17,681 nt of DNA from Candidatus Woesearchaeota archaeon (GTDB lineage Archaea > Nanobdellota > Nanobdellia > Woesearchaeales > ARS49): NCBI GenBank assembly GCA_019323555.1, contig JAHWHC010000049.1:1-17681 (forward strand), given 5' to 3'. Both the position numbers and the translations under genes were made by a program. The notes under the pieces are model-generated. The model saw nothing but the letters and a program-made list of their open reading frames with translations. It was not told the origin of the DNA and ran no database searches. Within the stretch, counting starts at the first letter, position 1; each line of letters begins with the position of its first letter. Of the stretch, positions 6,187-13,064 are shown piece by piece.

Positions 6187-6579
6187 ATGGCAAAAGGAAA
6201 ACCAAAGATAGTTATTGCTTTTGCAGTAGTTGTTATTTTGCTGTTTGTATTCAGCTTGTGGGCTTTTCCTATGTACAACGTATGGAGAAAGGAATTAAGA
6301 GGTAAAGCTGACTTGAAAGAGGCTGAATGGAGCAGGCAGATTGCTATTGAAGAAGCTAAAGCAAGAAAAGAGAGTGCAACTCTTGATGCAGAGGCAGAAG
6401 TTGAACGTGCTAAAGGTGTTGCAGAGGCAAATAAGATCATAGGCGACTCTTTGAAAGATAATGAAGCTTACCTGAGATATCTCTGGATTCAAGGATTGCA
6501 GGATGGAAGCAGTGAGGTCATATATGTACCTACTGAAACAAACTTGCCTATTCTTGAGGCAACAAGAACAATTCAATAA
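6187..6579 (+). CDS. Membrane-anchored stomatin/prohibitin-type tail lacking the SPFH domain
   Basis: The 130-aa protein has one N-terminal membrane helix (about 8-28), then a charged Ala/Glu/Lys coiled coil (about 33-85). Its C-terminal segment (EAYLRYLWIQGLQDG, then SEVIYVPTETNLPILEA) closely resembles the end of SPFH/Band 7 proteins such as prohibitin and stomatin. The SPFH domain that should lie between anchor and coil is absent. SPFH proteins form oligomeric membrane rings and scaffold proteases; a tail-only form might oligomerise or associate with them. I start at 6187 because GGAGGG lies 7 nt upstream; an in-frame ATG at 6169 close to the mRNA start is the alternative. The last of three adjacent small membrane genes. 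Confidence 0.78.
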   Translation: MAKGKPKIVIAFAVVVILLFVFSLWAFPMYNVWRKELRGKADLKEAEWSRQIAIEEAKARKESATLDAEAEVERAKGVAEANKIIGDSLKDNEAYLRYLWIQGLQDGSSEVIYVPTETNLPILEATRTIQ

Positions 6580-6580
6580 A

Positions 6581-6602
6581 TTTTTTTATTTTCTTTTTCT
6601 TT
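6581..6602 (+). terminator. T-rich terminator after the SPFH-tail gene
   Basis: Directly after the stop codon the plus strand runs TTTTTTT-A-TTTT-C-TTTTT-C-TTT. Such interrupted T tracts terminate archaeal transcription. A convergent gene ends just beyond, at 6608. Confidence 0.55.
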
Positions 6603-6607
6603 AAGGT

Positions 6608-6775
6608 TCAGCTTTTTGCAGCATAGCCTAGTATGACTACTCCGCATATCAAAAAGAACGTGTAGATGCCTACCCTCAAGATATCTCTCTCAACAACATA
6701 TATTGGGACTCCGCCAAGCCCGATTATTGCAAGCATTGCCCCGAATATTGTCACGATAATCTTGTTGAAATTCAT
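6608..6775 (-). CDS. Tiny membrane protein coupled to the RimK-like ligase, 55 aa
   Basis: Its ATG overlaps the stop codon of the RimK-like gene as ATGA (6772-6775), a classic sign of translational coupling and the main reason to believe this short frame. The protein has two hydrophobic segments (about 5-28 and 35-52) around a short charged loop (VVERDILR), so it is probably a two-helix membrane hairpin. I do not recognise a family. As the last cistron after RimB-like and RimK-like genes, it might bring the modification pair to the membrane, but nothing in its sequence shows that directly. Confidence 0.7.
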   Translation of the reverse strand: MNFNKIIVTIFGAMLAIIGLGGVPIYVVERDILRVGIYTFFLICGVVILGYAAKS

Positions 6776-7833
6776 TCGCATTCCTCGATAAATAATTTTC
6801 CTTTGTTTGCTTTCACAACAACCTCTGTATCGTCCTTGAACTTGGTTAATTTTGTGATAAATGCAGGCAGCAATATTCTCTCGCCCCTGAAGTCTAGTTT
6901 TGCAAGGATTTCCTGCTCTGGAAGGAGTTCTGTCATTGTTTTTTTCTCTTTTTTCTCCTTGCCTGTCTCTTTTCTTATTTTTGTCTGCTCAAAAAGGTAT
7001 TTTGCTATCTTGTCTGCAACATCTACTTTTGTTGCTTTTGTTATGCCCTGCAATCCTGGCGAAAGATTAAACTCAATTACCATAGGCCCTCTGGCGCTCT
7101 CAAGTATGTCTACGGCGCAGATAGAGCATCCTGCTGCCTGTGCAGTCTGCACAGCCACTTTCTTTGTCTTCTGGTCTAGGGTCACAGCCTCCCCTTTTGC
7201 TCCTGCGTGTATGTTTGCTCTCTTCTCTCCTGTCACTGCTTTTCTTTTCATTGCAGCAACCACTTTGTCGCCTACAACAAATGCCCTGATATCAACTCCG
7301 CCTGTTTCAATGTATTCCTGGAGCAAAAATGGCTGTTTTAATAATAACAAAGTATCAATCATAGTTGAAGCACTTTCCTCAGAGTCTGCAAGCATGACCC
7401 CTTTGCCGTGTGTTCCTGCAGGTAATTTCAAGACCACTGGATAATGTATTTCCTTAAGAACTTTTTTTGCTGCCTCTGCAGTTGAAGCAAGATATGTTCT
7501 AGGCATTGGTATGCCTGCATCCATTAGTTTGATGTGTGTTAGTAATTTATCATGCCCTGTTGAGAATGCGCTTCCTTTTATTGGCATGTAGCATTGTTTT
7601 GATAATATTGTTGTTATTGATCTTAAAAGATTAGCATACCTGTATGATCCTTTTGCATAGATGCAGTCATACTCCTTAAGTGGTTTTCCTTCATAAAGAA
7701 TATCTCCGCCGCGGCCAATACTGACCTCTAATGCTTTGATATCTATATGATCAGCTACCTTGAAGTATTTTTTCATGGCATCAACTGTCCATTTTGAGCT
7801 GATGCTTCCCATAGATATTAATGCGGCTTTCAT
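6772..7833 (-). CDS. RimK-family ATP-grasp ligase with C-terminal extension
   Basis: RimK-family enzymes use ATP to join an amino acid, often glutamate, to a carboxyl group of a protein or small molecule. Visible features in order: M-P-R-T at 110-113; the ATP-grasp Lys K136 in VVLKLP; the Gly-rich loop GTHGKGV at 140-146; QEYIE at 172-176; VDIRAFVVG at 180-188; and the metal-binding E254-F-N256 within EFNLSPGLQG, matching the RimK signature ExNxSPGLxG. A Lys/Glu linker (286-300) leads to a 50-residue beta-rich C-terminal extension beyond the usual RimK length. GGGG lies 7 nt before the ATG. It follows the RimB-like gene by 15 bp. The substrate is unknown; LysX-type or tetrahydrosarcinapterin ligases are alternatives. 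Confidence 0.88.
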   Translation of the reverse strand: MKAALISMGSISSKWTVDAMKKYFKVADHIDIKALEVSIGRGGDILYEGKPLKEYDCIYAKGSYRYANLLRSITTILSKQCYMPIKGSAFSTGHDKLLTHIKLMDAGIPMPRTYLASTAEAAKKVLKEIHYPVVLKLPAGTHGKGVMLADSEESASTMIDTLLLLKQPFLLQEYIETGGVDIRAFVVGDKVVAAMKRKAVTGEKRANIHAGAKGEAVTLDQKTKKVAVQTAQAAGCSICAVDILESARGPMVIEFNLSPGLQGITKATKVDVADKIAKYLFEQTKIRKETGKEKKEKKTMTELLPEQEILAKLDFRGERILLPAFITKLTKFKDDTEVVVKANKGKLFIEECE

Positions 7834-7848
7834 TTCATTACCCCAAAC

Positions 7849-8196
7849 TTATTTGTCAGGATCAACAACAAATCCTCTCTTAAGCGTGTTTCTTCCCACT
7901 AAAACATCATATTTCATGTGTTTCCTGTCTGCTAGCGTGAAAGTCATGTCAGTTAATGTCCTGCCTGCAATTTTTAGGCGTCCTTTAACTATTGGCCTTT
8001 TCTTAACGCCATGCGCAGATTTTATGACTTTGTGTTTTATGATTTTTTTAATCCCTAATTTTCTTGCAAGCTTGTCGTCTATGCTGTTTCTTGCTGCTCC
8101 TGTATCTACTCTTGCAGTTACTGTTTTCTGCCCTTTAGGCCCGTATACAGTAACTTTCTCTAAAAAACCAACTCTACTCTTTTTTCTTTTCTTCAT
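7849..8196 (-). CDS. RimB-like retropepsin-type aspartyl protease (PF05618 family)
   Basis: The 115-aa protein has the retropepsin-type active site V-D31-T-G-A-A at 30-35 and a second family block, D-V-L-V-G-R-N-T-L, at 97-105. Both match the family annotated as ATP-dependent zinc protease (PF05618), to which RimB belongs. In Pseudomonas, RimB is encoded with RimK, and its proteolytic activity counteracts or tunes RimK glutamylation. Here the RimK-like gene follows 15 bp downstream, strongly suggesting the same pairing. The start codon lies inside the 3' end of lysS (23-nt overlap), with no clear ribosome-binding site, so translation is probably coupled to lysS. The N-terminus is very basic (MKKRKKSR). 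Confidence 0.85.
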   Translation of the reverse strand: MKKRKKSRVGFLEKVTVYGPKGQKTVTARVDTGAARNSIDDKLARKLGIKKIIKHKVIKSAHGVKKRPIVKGRLKIAGRTLTDMTFTLADRKHMKYDVLVGRNTLKRGFVVDPDK

Positions 8197-9667
8197 GTTC
8201 TGGTTTCATGAAAGGGAAGAATATTACATCCCTTATGCTTTGAAGATTCAAGATTATCATGCACATCCTGTCTATTCCTATCCCTATTCCTCCTGTTGGA
8301 GGCATGCCGTACTCCATTGCCTGTATAAAGTCTTCATCCATTGGGTGTGATTCCTCGCTGCCAGCCCTTAATTCTTCTGCCTGCTCCTCTAGGTATTTTC
8401 TCTGCAGGACAGGGTCATTTAATTCAGAGTAAGCATTTGCTATCTCCATTCCTGCTATGAATGGTTCAAATCTCTCAATGAAATGTGATTCTGGATGGTG
8501 CCTGCAGTGCTTGCATAATGGTGTTGTCTCAACAGGATGGTGTGTAATAAGAGTAGGCTGTATTAACTTATTTTCAACAAGCTCCTCAAATAATCCTTGT
8601 ATGGCCCATCCTTTAGTCCTTTGAGGCATCTCAACACCATGTGAATCTGCAAGATCTAAAATATCTTCATCACTCATTTTTTCTATATCCACTTCGCCGA
8701 ATTTCTTTAGTGCCTCGACCATGGTATACTCCTGCCATGGTTTCTTGACATCAATCATGTGCTCGCCAAACTTGAATTTGGTTTTTCCGTGTATTGCTTT
8801 TGCAGCAGCGACATAAAGGTCCTGCACAAGCTCTTTCATGTCATTGAAGTCTGCATAAGCCTGATAGATTTCAATCTGCAAGAACTCTGGATTGTGCGTC
8901 CTGTCTATTCCTTCATTCCTGAAGTCTTTGCTGAACTCATAGACTCTTCCGAATCCGCCAACCAGCAGTCTTTTCAGATACAGCTCGTCGCTTATCCTCA
9001 AATAAACAGACATATCAAGTTCATTTAGGTGTGATTTAAACGGCCTTGCAGCTGCTCCGCCGTATATCGGCTGTAAAACAGGCGTGTCTACCTCTAAAAA
9101 GTCCCTTTTGTTAAGTTCATTTCTGATTGTATCAATTATTTTTGTTCTCTTGACAAATACTTCCCTGACTTCTGGGTTCATAATCAAATCCAGGTATCTT
9201 TTCCTGTACCTTATTTCCTTGTCTTGCAGGCCGTGCCACTTCTCTGGAAGAGGCCTTATTGTTTTTGTCAATAGTTCAGCCTTATTTGCTTCAATCGTGA
9301 CTTCTCCTGTTTTTGTCTTGAATATTGTTCCCTCTACACCTATCCAGTCTCCTATGTCAAGCAGTTTCAAGAATTGGTATTCCTCTTTGCCTAGGTTGTC
9401 TACCTGGAAATAGATCTGCACTTTTCCTGTCCTGTCCATCAAATGCGCAAAAGTTGCCTTGCCCATCCTTCTGAGAGCCATTATCCTTCCAGCAACCTTT
9501 GCTTTGTCTTTTGTGTGCTCTTCTTTTTTTAGCTTGTCATATTTAGAATTTATATCAGCTGCAAAATTCTTCTGCTCATAATTATATGGATAGGGATTTA
9601 TGCCTAGCTTGCGTATTTCCTCTAGCTTTTTCAGCCTCTCCTGTATTAGTTCTTTCTCAGTCGGCAT
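8174..9667 (-). CDS. lysS: Lysyl-tRNA synthetase, class II
   Basis: LysRS charges tRNA-Lys with lysine. At 497 aa this is the normal class II length. It has an OB-fold anticodon-binding domain (about 55-135), motif 1 around RNELNKRDFLEVDTPVLQP (182-200), motif 2 around FRNEGIDRTHNPEFLQ (249-264), the conserved ERFEPFIAGMEIANAYSELNDP block (398-419), and motif 3 GIGIGIDR (460-467). Most archaea use the unrelated class I enzyme, so this is a bacterial-type form. A Cys pair (C385, C388) followed by His residues interrupts the usual P-L-x-K-x-H-R stretch. The C-terminus carries a Glu/Lys tail (EHEEKKKE) encoded over the start of the RimB-like gene. A TATA box at 9692-9699 gives a leaderless-type start. 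Confidence 0.95.
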   Translation of the reverse strand: MPTEKELIQERLKKLEEIRKLGINPYPYNYEQKNFAADINSKYDKLKKEEHTKDKAKVAGRIMALRRMGKATFAHLMDRTGKVQIYFQVDNLGKEEYQFLKLLDIGDWIGVEGTIFKTKTGEVTIEANKAELLTKTIRPLPEKWHGLQDKEIRYRKRYLDLIMNPEVREVFVKRTKIIDTIRNELNKRDFLEVDTPVLQPIYGGAAARPFKSHLNELDMSVYLRISDELYLKRLLVGGFGRVYEFSKDFRNEGIDRTHNPEFLQIEIYQAYADFNDMKELVQDLYVAAAKAIHGKTKFKFGEHMIDVKKPWQEYTMVEALKKFGEVDIEKMSDEDILDLADSHGVEMPQRTKGWAIQGLFEELVENKLIQPTLITHHPVETTPLCKHCRHHPESHFIERFEPFIAGMEIANAYSELNDPVLQRKYLEEQAEELRAGSEESHPMDEDFIQAMEYGMPPTGGIGIGIDRMCMIILNLQSIRDVIFFPFMKPEHEEKKKE

Positions 9668-9691
9668 ACCCCCTAGAAATTCAAGAATGCT

Positions 9692-9699
9692 TTTTAAAT
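9692..9699 (-). promoter_or_regulatory. TATA box of the lysS-rimB-rimK-TM unit
   Basis: ATTTAAAA on the minus strand ends 25 nt upstream of the lysS ATG at 9667 and lies just after the PHP stop codon. It marks a separate transcription unit starting at lysS. A GGGGG run touches the ATG and is too close to act as a normal Shine-Dalgarno. Confidence 0.55.
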
Positions 9700-9706
9700 G
9701 TTGTGT

Positions 9707-10585
9707 TTATTTTCTATACTTTCTCTGCATAGACTTTTCTTTTGCCTCTTTTAGCTTGTCTAACATAGAACGAGGTACAAGTATAGACCCAAATTTTCCA
9801 TATTCTGGCTGGCTCGGCCCGTGGTAATCAGATGCATCTGTTACAACTAGCTCCAGGCTCTCGACCAAATCTCTAAAATCCTGCATTTCCCTGGCGCACT
9901 CCACACCAATCAGGCCGTGTTCCTGCAGCTCTACAAGGACTTTTTTCTGTTCTTGAGGATTATTTGTTATTGTCCGCAGGGAATTGCCGTCTCTTCTCAG
10001 GGCATGTGCTAGAACAGGTATTGCTGCTGCAAGGCTCAGGAGTGAAAAGCCTTCCATGTATCCCATGGTTCGTTTAGGAAGATCCAGGCTTTTTAGGTAT
10101 AATTCAAATGCCTGTTCAACAGTATCTACATATTCTCGTGCAACCATTGCTTTTGCAATGTGCATTCTTCCGACACACCCGAATGCTGCCTCTATGCTTT
10201 CTTCCGGCGTTATCTCTTTTTTCTCATTAGCCAGTTTAAGATTTAATTGCCGCAAGACTTCCTGTGCGCGCTTCTGCCTGTCTTCTTTTATTCTCTGCAG
10301 TTCCTGCACCAGTTCAGGATATTCATGGTTCACATACAAGCCCACGACATGAATGTTTCCGCTCAGGTAGCTCATTGTCAGCTCTATGCCAGGTATCACT
10401 TCTATCCCGTATTCTCTGCCTGCCTCTAGCGCCTCTTCAATTCCTTCTGTAGTGTCATGATCTGTTATAGCTATTGCTGTCAAACCGTTTTCTTTTGCAA
10501 GCTGCACTATCTCTCTCGGGTTAAGGTCTCCATCTGACCTGTTTGTGTGCGCATGCAGCTCAATAGACTTTGGTTCTTCATTCAT
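9707..10585 (-). CDS. PHP-family phosphoesterase (3',5'-nucleotide bisphosphatase/RNase AM-like)
   Basis: The PHP fold binds a di/trinuclear metal centre that hydrolyses phosphoesters. Visible ligands in order: H11-x-H13 with D18 in ELHAHTNRSDG, D42-H43-D44 in AITDHDT, E68 in IPGIELT, H79, H142, H194 in PVLAHAL, and D253-x-H255 in DASDYHG. This order and the 292-aa length match the YciV/RNase AM group, which removes phosphate from 3',5'-nucleoside bisphosphates and trims RNA 5' ends. Its ATG overlaps the stop of the 812-aa gene as ATGA, so the two are translationally coupled. That coupling suggests a functional link, perhaps a signalling nucleotide or a phosphoprotein. The family call is sure, the substrate open. 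Confidence 0.88.
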   Translation of the reverse strand: MNEEPKSIELHAHTNRSDGDLNPREIVQLAKENGLTAIAITDHDTTEGIEEALEAGREYGIEVIPGIELTMSYLSGNIHVVGLYVNHEYPELVQELQRIKEDRQKRAQEVLRQLNLKLANEKKEITPEESIEAAFGCVGRMHIAKAMVAREYVDTVEQAFELYLKSLDLPKRTMGYMEGFSLLSLAAAIPVLAHALRRDGNSLRTITNNPQEQKKVLVELQEHGLIGVECAREMQDFRDLVESLELVVTDASDYHGPSQPEYGKFGSILVPRSMLDKLKEAKEKSMQRKYRK

Positions 10586-13020
10586 TTTCTTTTTCTCGGA
10601 ACTGTGATGATTCCTGTTTTTACCAGTTTATTGACAAGACGCTTCATCTCGCCCTTATCCCTTGCCTGGACAAGTGCTGATCCAGCAGCGCCTTGGTGAT
10701 AATTTGCATAATCTTCCTGGGTCTTGACAAATGTGTTTAGGGTGCATAACTCTCTGAATAAATCAACATCTTCTGCAGACAATCTTGGCAGTTCTGCCTG
10801 TACTTTTGCTATGCTGTCTATTGTCCTGACAGGGTCATATTTGGCTTTTTTCAGCTGCTCTTGATACTCCCGAAGCCTCTTTCTTTGGTAAGCTGCCACA
10901 ACAATGTGTCTTTCTGCATCTGCAATCGGTATTTGGTCAAAAATAGCATCCAAATCCCAGCTAAAATAATTATCAAGATAGTTTCTTGTTACGCTCTCCA
11001 GTTTTGTTCTTGCATCCCCTATGTCTTTTGAGTTTGCATCAAGCATTGCACCAGGAAGCCAGATTGCGTCACTAACCTCTCCAGGATCCACGCCCAATGC
11101 AGGCAGTTCTGATAGCAGGATCTCTGCCACTTTTCTTGTGGTCAAGTATCGCATGGTGCTGGCATACTCTTTTGGATAGGATAATTTACGCATCCATTCA
11201 TGCCCCCATGCCATGAACTCATCTGTCAAGAAATGCCGTCTCAACCCTTTCTCAAGGTCTATTCTATGAAGAATGCCCTGTTCAATCAAGGCCCTTATTG
11301 TTGGGTTCTGATTCATTCCTTTTGGGAATGTTGCAAGTGTGTTCTCTATTCTGTTGTCATAGAACGGCCTGTAGAAAACCGCAGGTATGTTTCTTAGTCT
11401 TGAATCAATCTCCTGCTGCCACAGCTCTGCAAGGAGTCTTTTATCTCCTGCTTTTAATGTTAATCCTGCATTTTCATAGAATGGCAGCACCTCTTCCACA
11501 AAAAGTCTGGTGTAAAAACCCACTTTTGCGCGCTCTCCAGGCGCAGTCTCTATCTCAAATTCAGAGTCTCTGAAGCTTTCAGGGTTTCTGTGTTTTATTC
11601 CTGAATCCTGTATTGCGCTTTGTGCATCTGTCAATAGTTCTGCCAGTGCAAGCTGCTCGCTTTTTTGCAGGTCTGGTATTTTAAGTACATCCAGCCCTTT
11701 TGCAGGCCTTTCTGTCTCAGGATCTTTTATCAGAGGCATGATTATGTAGACCATGTCAGCCCCTTCCTTCTCCAGCAGAACTGCGTAATCTGCAAAGTTT
11801 AGTTTTTTTCCGTTAAGCATCACTGCATCATGCTGGCTTAGCACATTCACGTTATCTGTTTCATTTCTTGCTCTTTCGACATGCTCGCTTTCATATCGTT
11901 TGATGACTATCCTTCCTCTTCCGCGTTTTATCGGTTCTCCGATCCATAAAGTGTTGAACCCTGTTATTCTAGGAAGCCTCAAGCCCACCTGGTATGTTGA
12001 TCCGTCTGCATGAAAACTTGATTTTTCAGCTTCCTCTACAAGCCCAAATGCAAGCGCTTTGCTTACTGGATCTCCTGTTGTAACTATTTTTTCTGCATGT
12101 GCCTCTATTAGAAGCAGGATGTTATCGATTGAATTGGTCTGCCCTATCAACTGTATTGCCCTGTCTGGGTCTCCTGCAGCCAGTTCTTCTCTTGCCATAA
12201 CCCTCTTTTGGGTCTCTCCTGCACGCCCAGTCATTGCTTTTGCCACAATTATTTTGGTCAGTTCATCTATTTTTTCTCTATACTGCGCAGGTATTTTATC
12301 AGGATACAGCTGTATCAATTCAGCCAGCTCTGCTCTTGGATCTTCTGCAACAGAAGTGAGAACCTTGTTGTCTGGATCCAGTTCGATTGCTCTGAAAAAG
12401 TTTTCAGCAGCACGGCTTATCAATCCCTCTCTTGAATAGAATAATCCTGCCTGGAATCTTAATCTGGAGTTGTCTGGATCTTGCTTCAGCCTGTTGCTTA
12501 TTTCTGCGTGAGTTAGCGGAAGCTTGGAAGGGCTGTCGACTTTAAGATATCCCTGTGCATAAAGCACCTCTCTCACAATTTCCTCTACCTGCTCATGAAC
12601 TTCAGTTATTCTTGGTGTGCCATTTTGCGGCTTGCTGCCATTCATGTATTGTATTGTTAATTTGCTTGGATCATTTGTAAAAACAACAGTCATCAATGGT
12701 TTTGCGTTCTTGCTTGCGATTCTCTCAAGAGTAGCGTATGCTCTCTGCATTTTTTCAGGTGTGGTGACACACACCACAGCATCGTATCTTATATGATCCT
12801 GGTCTTCTACAGCACGCAGCCTATCAAAATCACTACTGTCAACAGCGTCCATGGAATAGATGTTCTCTTGAAAAGCGAATTGCATGGCTGTTTTTATGGG
12901 ATCATCCACGATTAAAAGAACAGATTTGTCAGATTTTTCATTTTGCCAAAGGCTAATCATATCATATGCCTTTGAGCTGCGCCCTCTACTGCGCTTTTGC
13001 GTGTAGTCTGTTTCCCCCAT
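10582..13020 (-). CDS. Large protein: receiver-like domain, TPR segment, divergent kinase/phosphotransferase-like domain
   Basis: I do not recognise a named family for this 812-aa protein. Residues 33-117 look like a receiver domain (VLLIVDD at 34-40, YDAVVCVTTP at 79-88, TVVFTND at 111-117), but the phosphoacceptor Asp position is Val85. Residues 170-220 read as TPR-like (RLRFQAGLFYSREG, then AAENFFRAIELDPDN). Residues 345-600 resemble a kinase/APH fold: K374 in VIKRY, E387 as the helix-C Glu, a hinge MVYIIMPLI at 423-431, a catalytic loop YRPFYDNRIEN with D555 and N560 (D-x4-N), and D588 in IDLEKG as the metal-binding Asp. Helical and basic parts follow to the end. The kinase reading is by eye only. 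It is coupled to the PHP gene by ATGA. Confidence 0.8.
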   Translation of the reverse strand: MGETDYTQKRSRGRSSKAYDMISLWQNEKSDKSVLLIVDDPIKTAMQFAFQENIYSMDAVDSSDFDRLRAVEDQDHIRYDAVVCVTTPEKMQRAYATLERIASKNAKPLMTVVFTNDPSKLTIQYMNGSKPQNGTPRITEVHEQVEEIVREVLYAQGYLKVDSPSKLPLTHAEISNRLKQDPDNSRLRFQAGLFYSREGLISRAAENFFRAIELDPDNKVLTSVAEDPRAELAELIQLYPDKIPAQYREKIDELTKIIVAKAMTGRAGETQKRVMAREELAAGDPDRAIQLIGQTNSIDNILLLIEAHAEKIVTTGDPVSKALAFGLVEEAEKSSFHADGSTYQVGLRLPRITGFNTLWIGEPIKRGRGRIVIKRYESEHVERARNETDNVNVLSQHDAVMLNGKKLNFADYAVLLEKEGADMVYIIMPLIKDPETERPAKGLDVLKIPDLQKSEQLALAELLTDAQSAIQDSGIKHRNPESFRDSEFEIETAPGERAKVGFYTRLFVEEVLPFYENAGLTLKAGDKRLLAELWQQEIDSRLRNIPAVFYRPFYDNRIENTLATFPKGMNQNPTIRALIEQGILHRIDLEKGLRRHFLTDEFMAWGHEWMRKLSYPKEYASTMRYLTTRKVAEILLSELPALGVDPGEVSDAIWLPGAMLDANSKDIGDARTKLESVTRNYLDNYFSWDLDAIFDQIPIADAERHIVVAAYQRKRLREYQEQLKKAKYDPVRTIDSIAKVQAELPRLSAEDVDLFRELCTLNTFVKTQEDYANYHQGAAGSALVQARDKGEMKRLVNKLVKTGIITVPRKRK

Positions 13021-13053
13021 TCTCTTAGAATGCTAGAAATAGTATGTCTTCTT

Positions 13054-13064
13054 AATTTATAAAG
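13054..13064 (-). promoter_or_regulatory. TATA box of the 812-aa/PHP unit
   Basis: TTTATAAATTA on the minus strand lies 34-44 nt before the ATG at 13020 and overlaps the stop codon of the upstream coiled-coil gene. It predicts a leader of about 12 nt. No strong ribosome-binding site is seen, only a short purine run before the ATG. Confidence 0.5.

Noticed and set aside
6803..7444. Long plus-strand reading (213 aa) opposite the RimK-like gene
   Set aside because: The minus strand encodes a clear ATP-grasp protein with conserved motifs. The opposite frame is a Ser/Thr/Phe-rich shadow.
7760..8350. Plus-strand 196-aa reading opposite the rimK/rimB/lysS junctions
   Set aside because: It spans three recognisable minus-strand genes and has no start signals.
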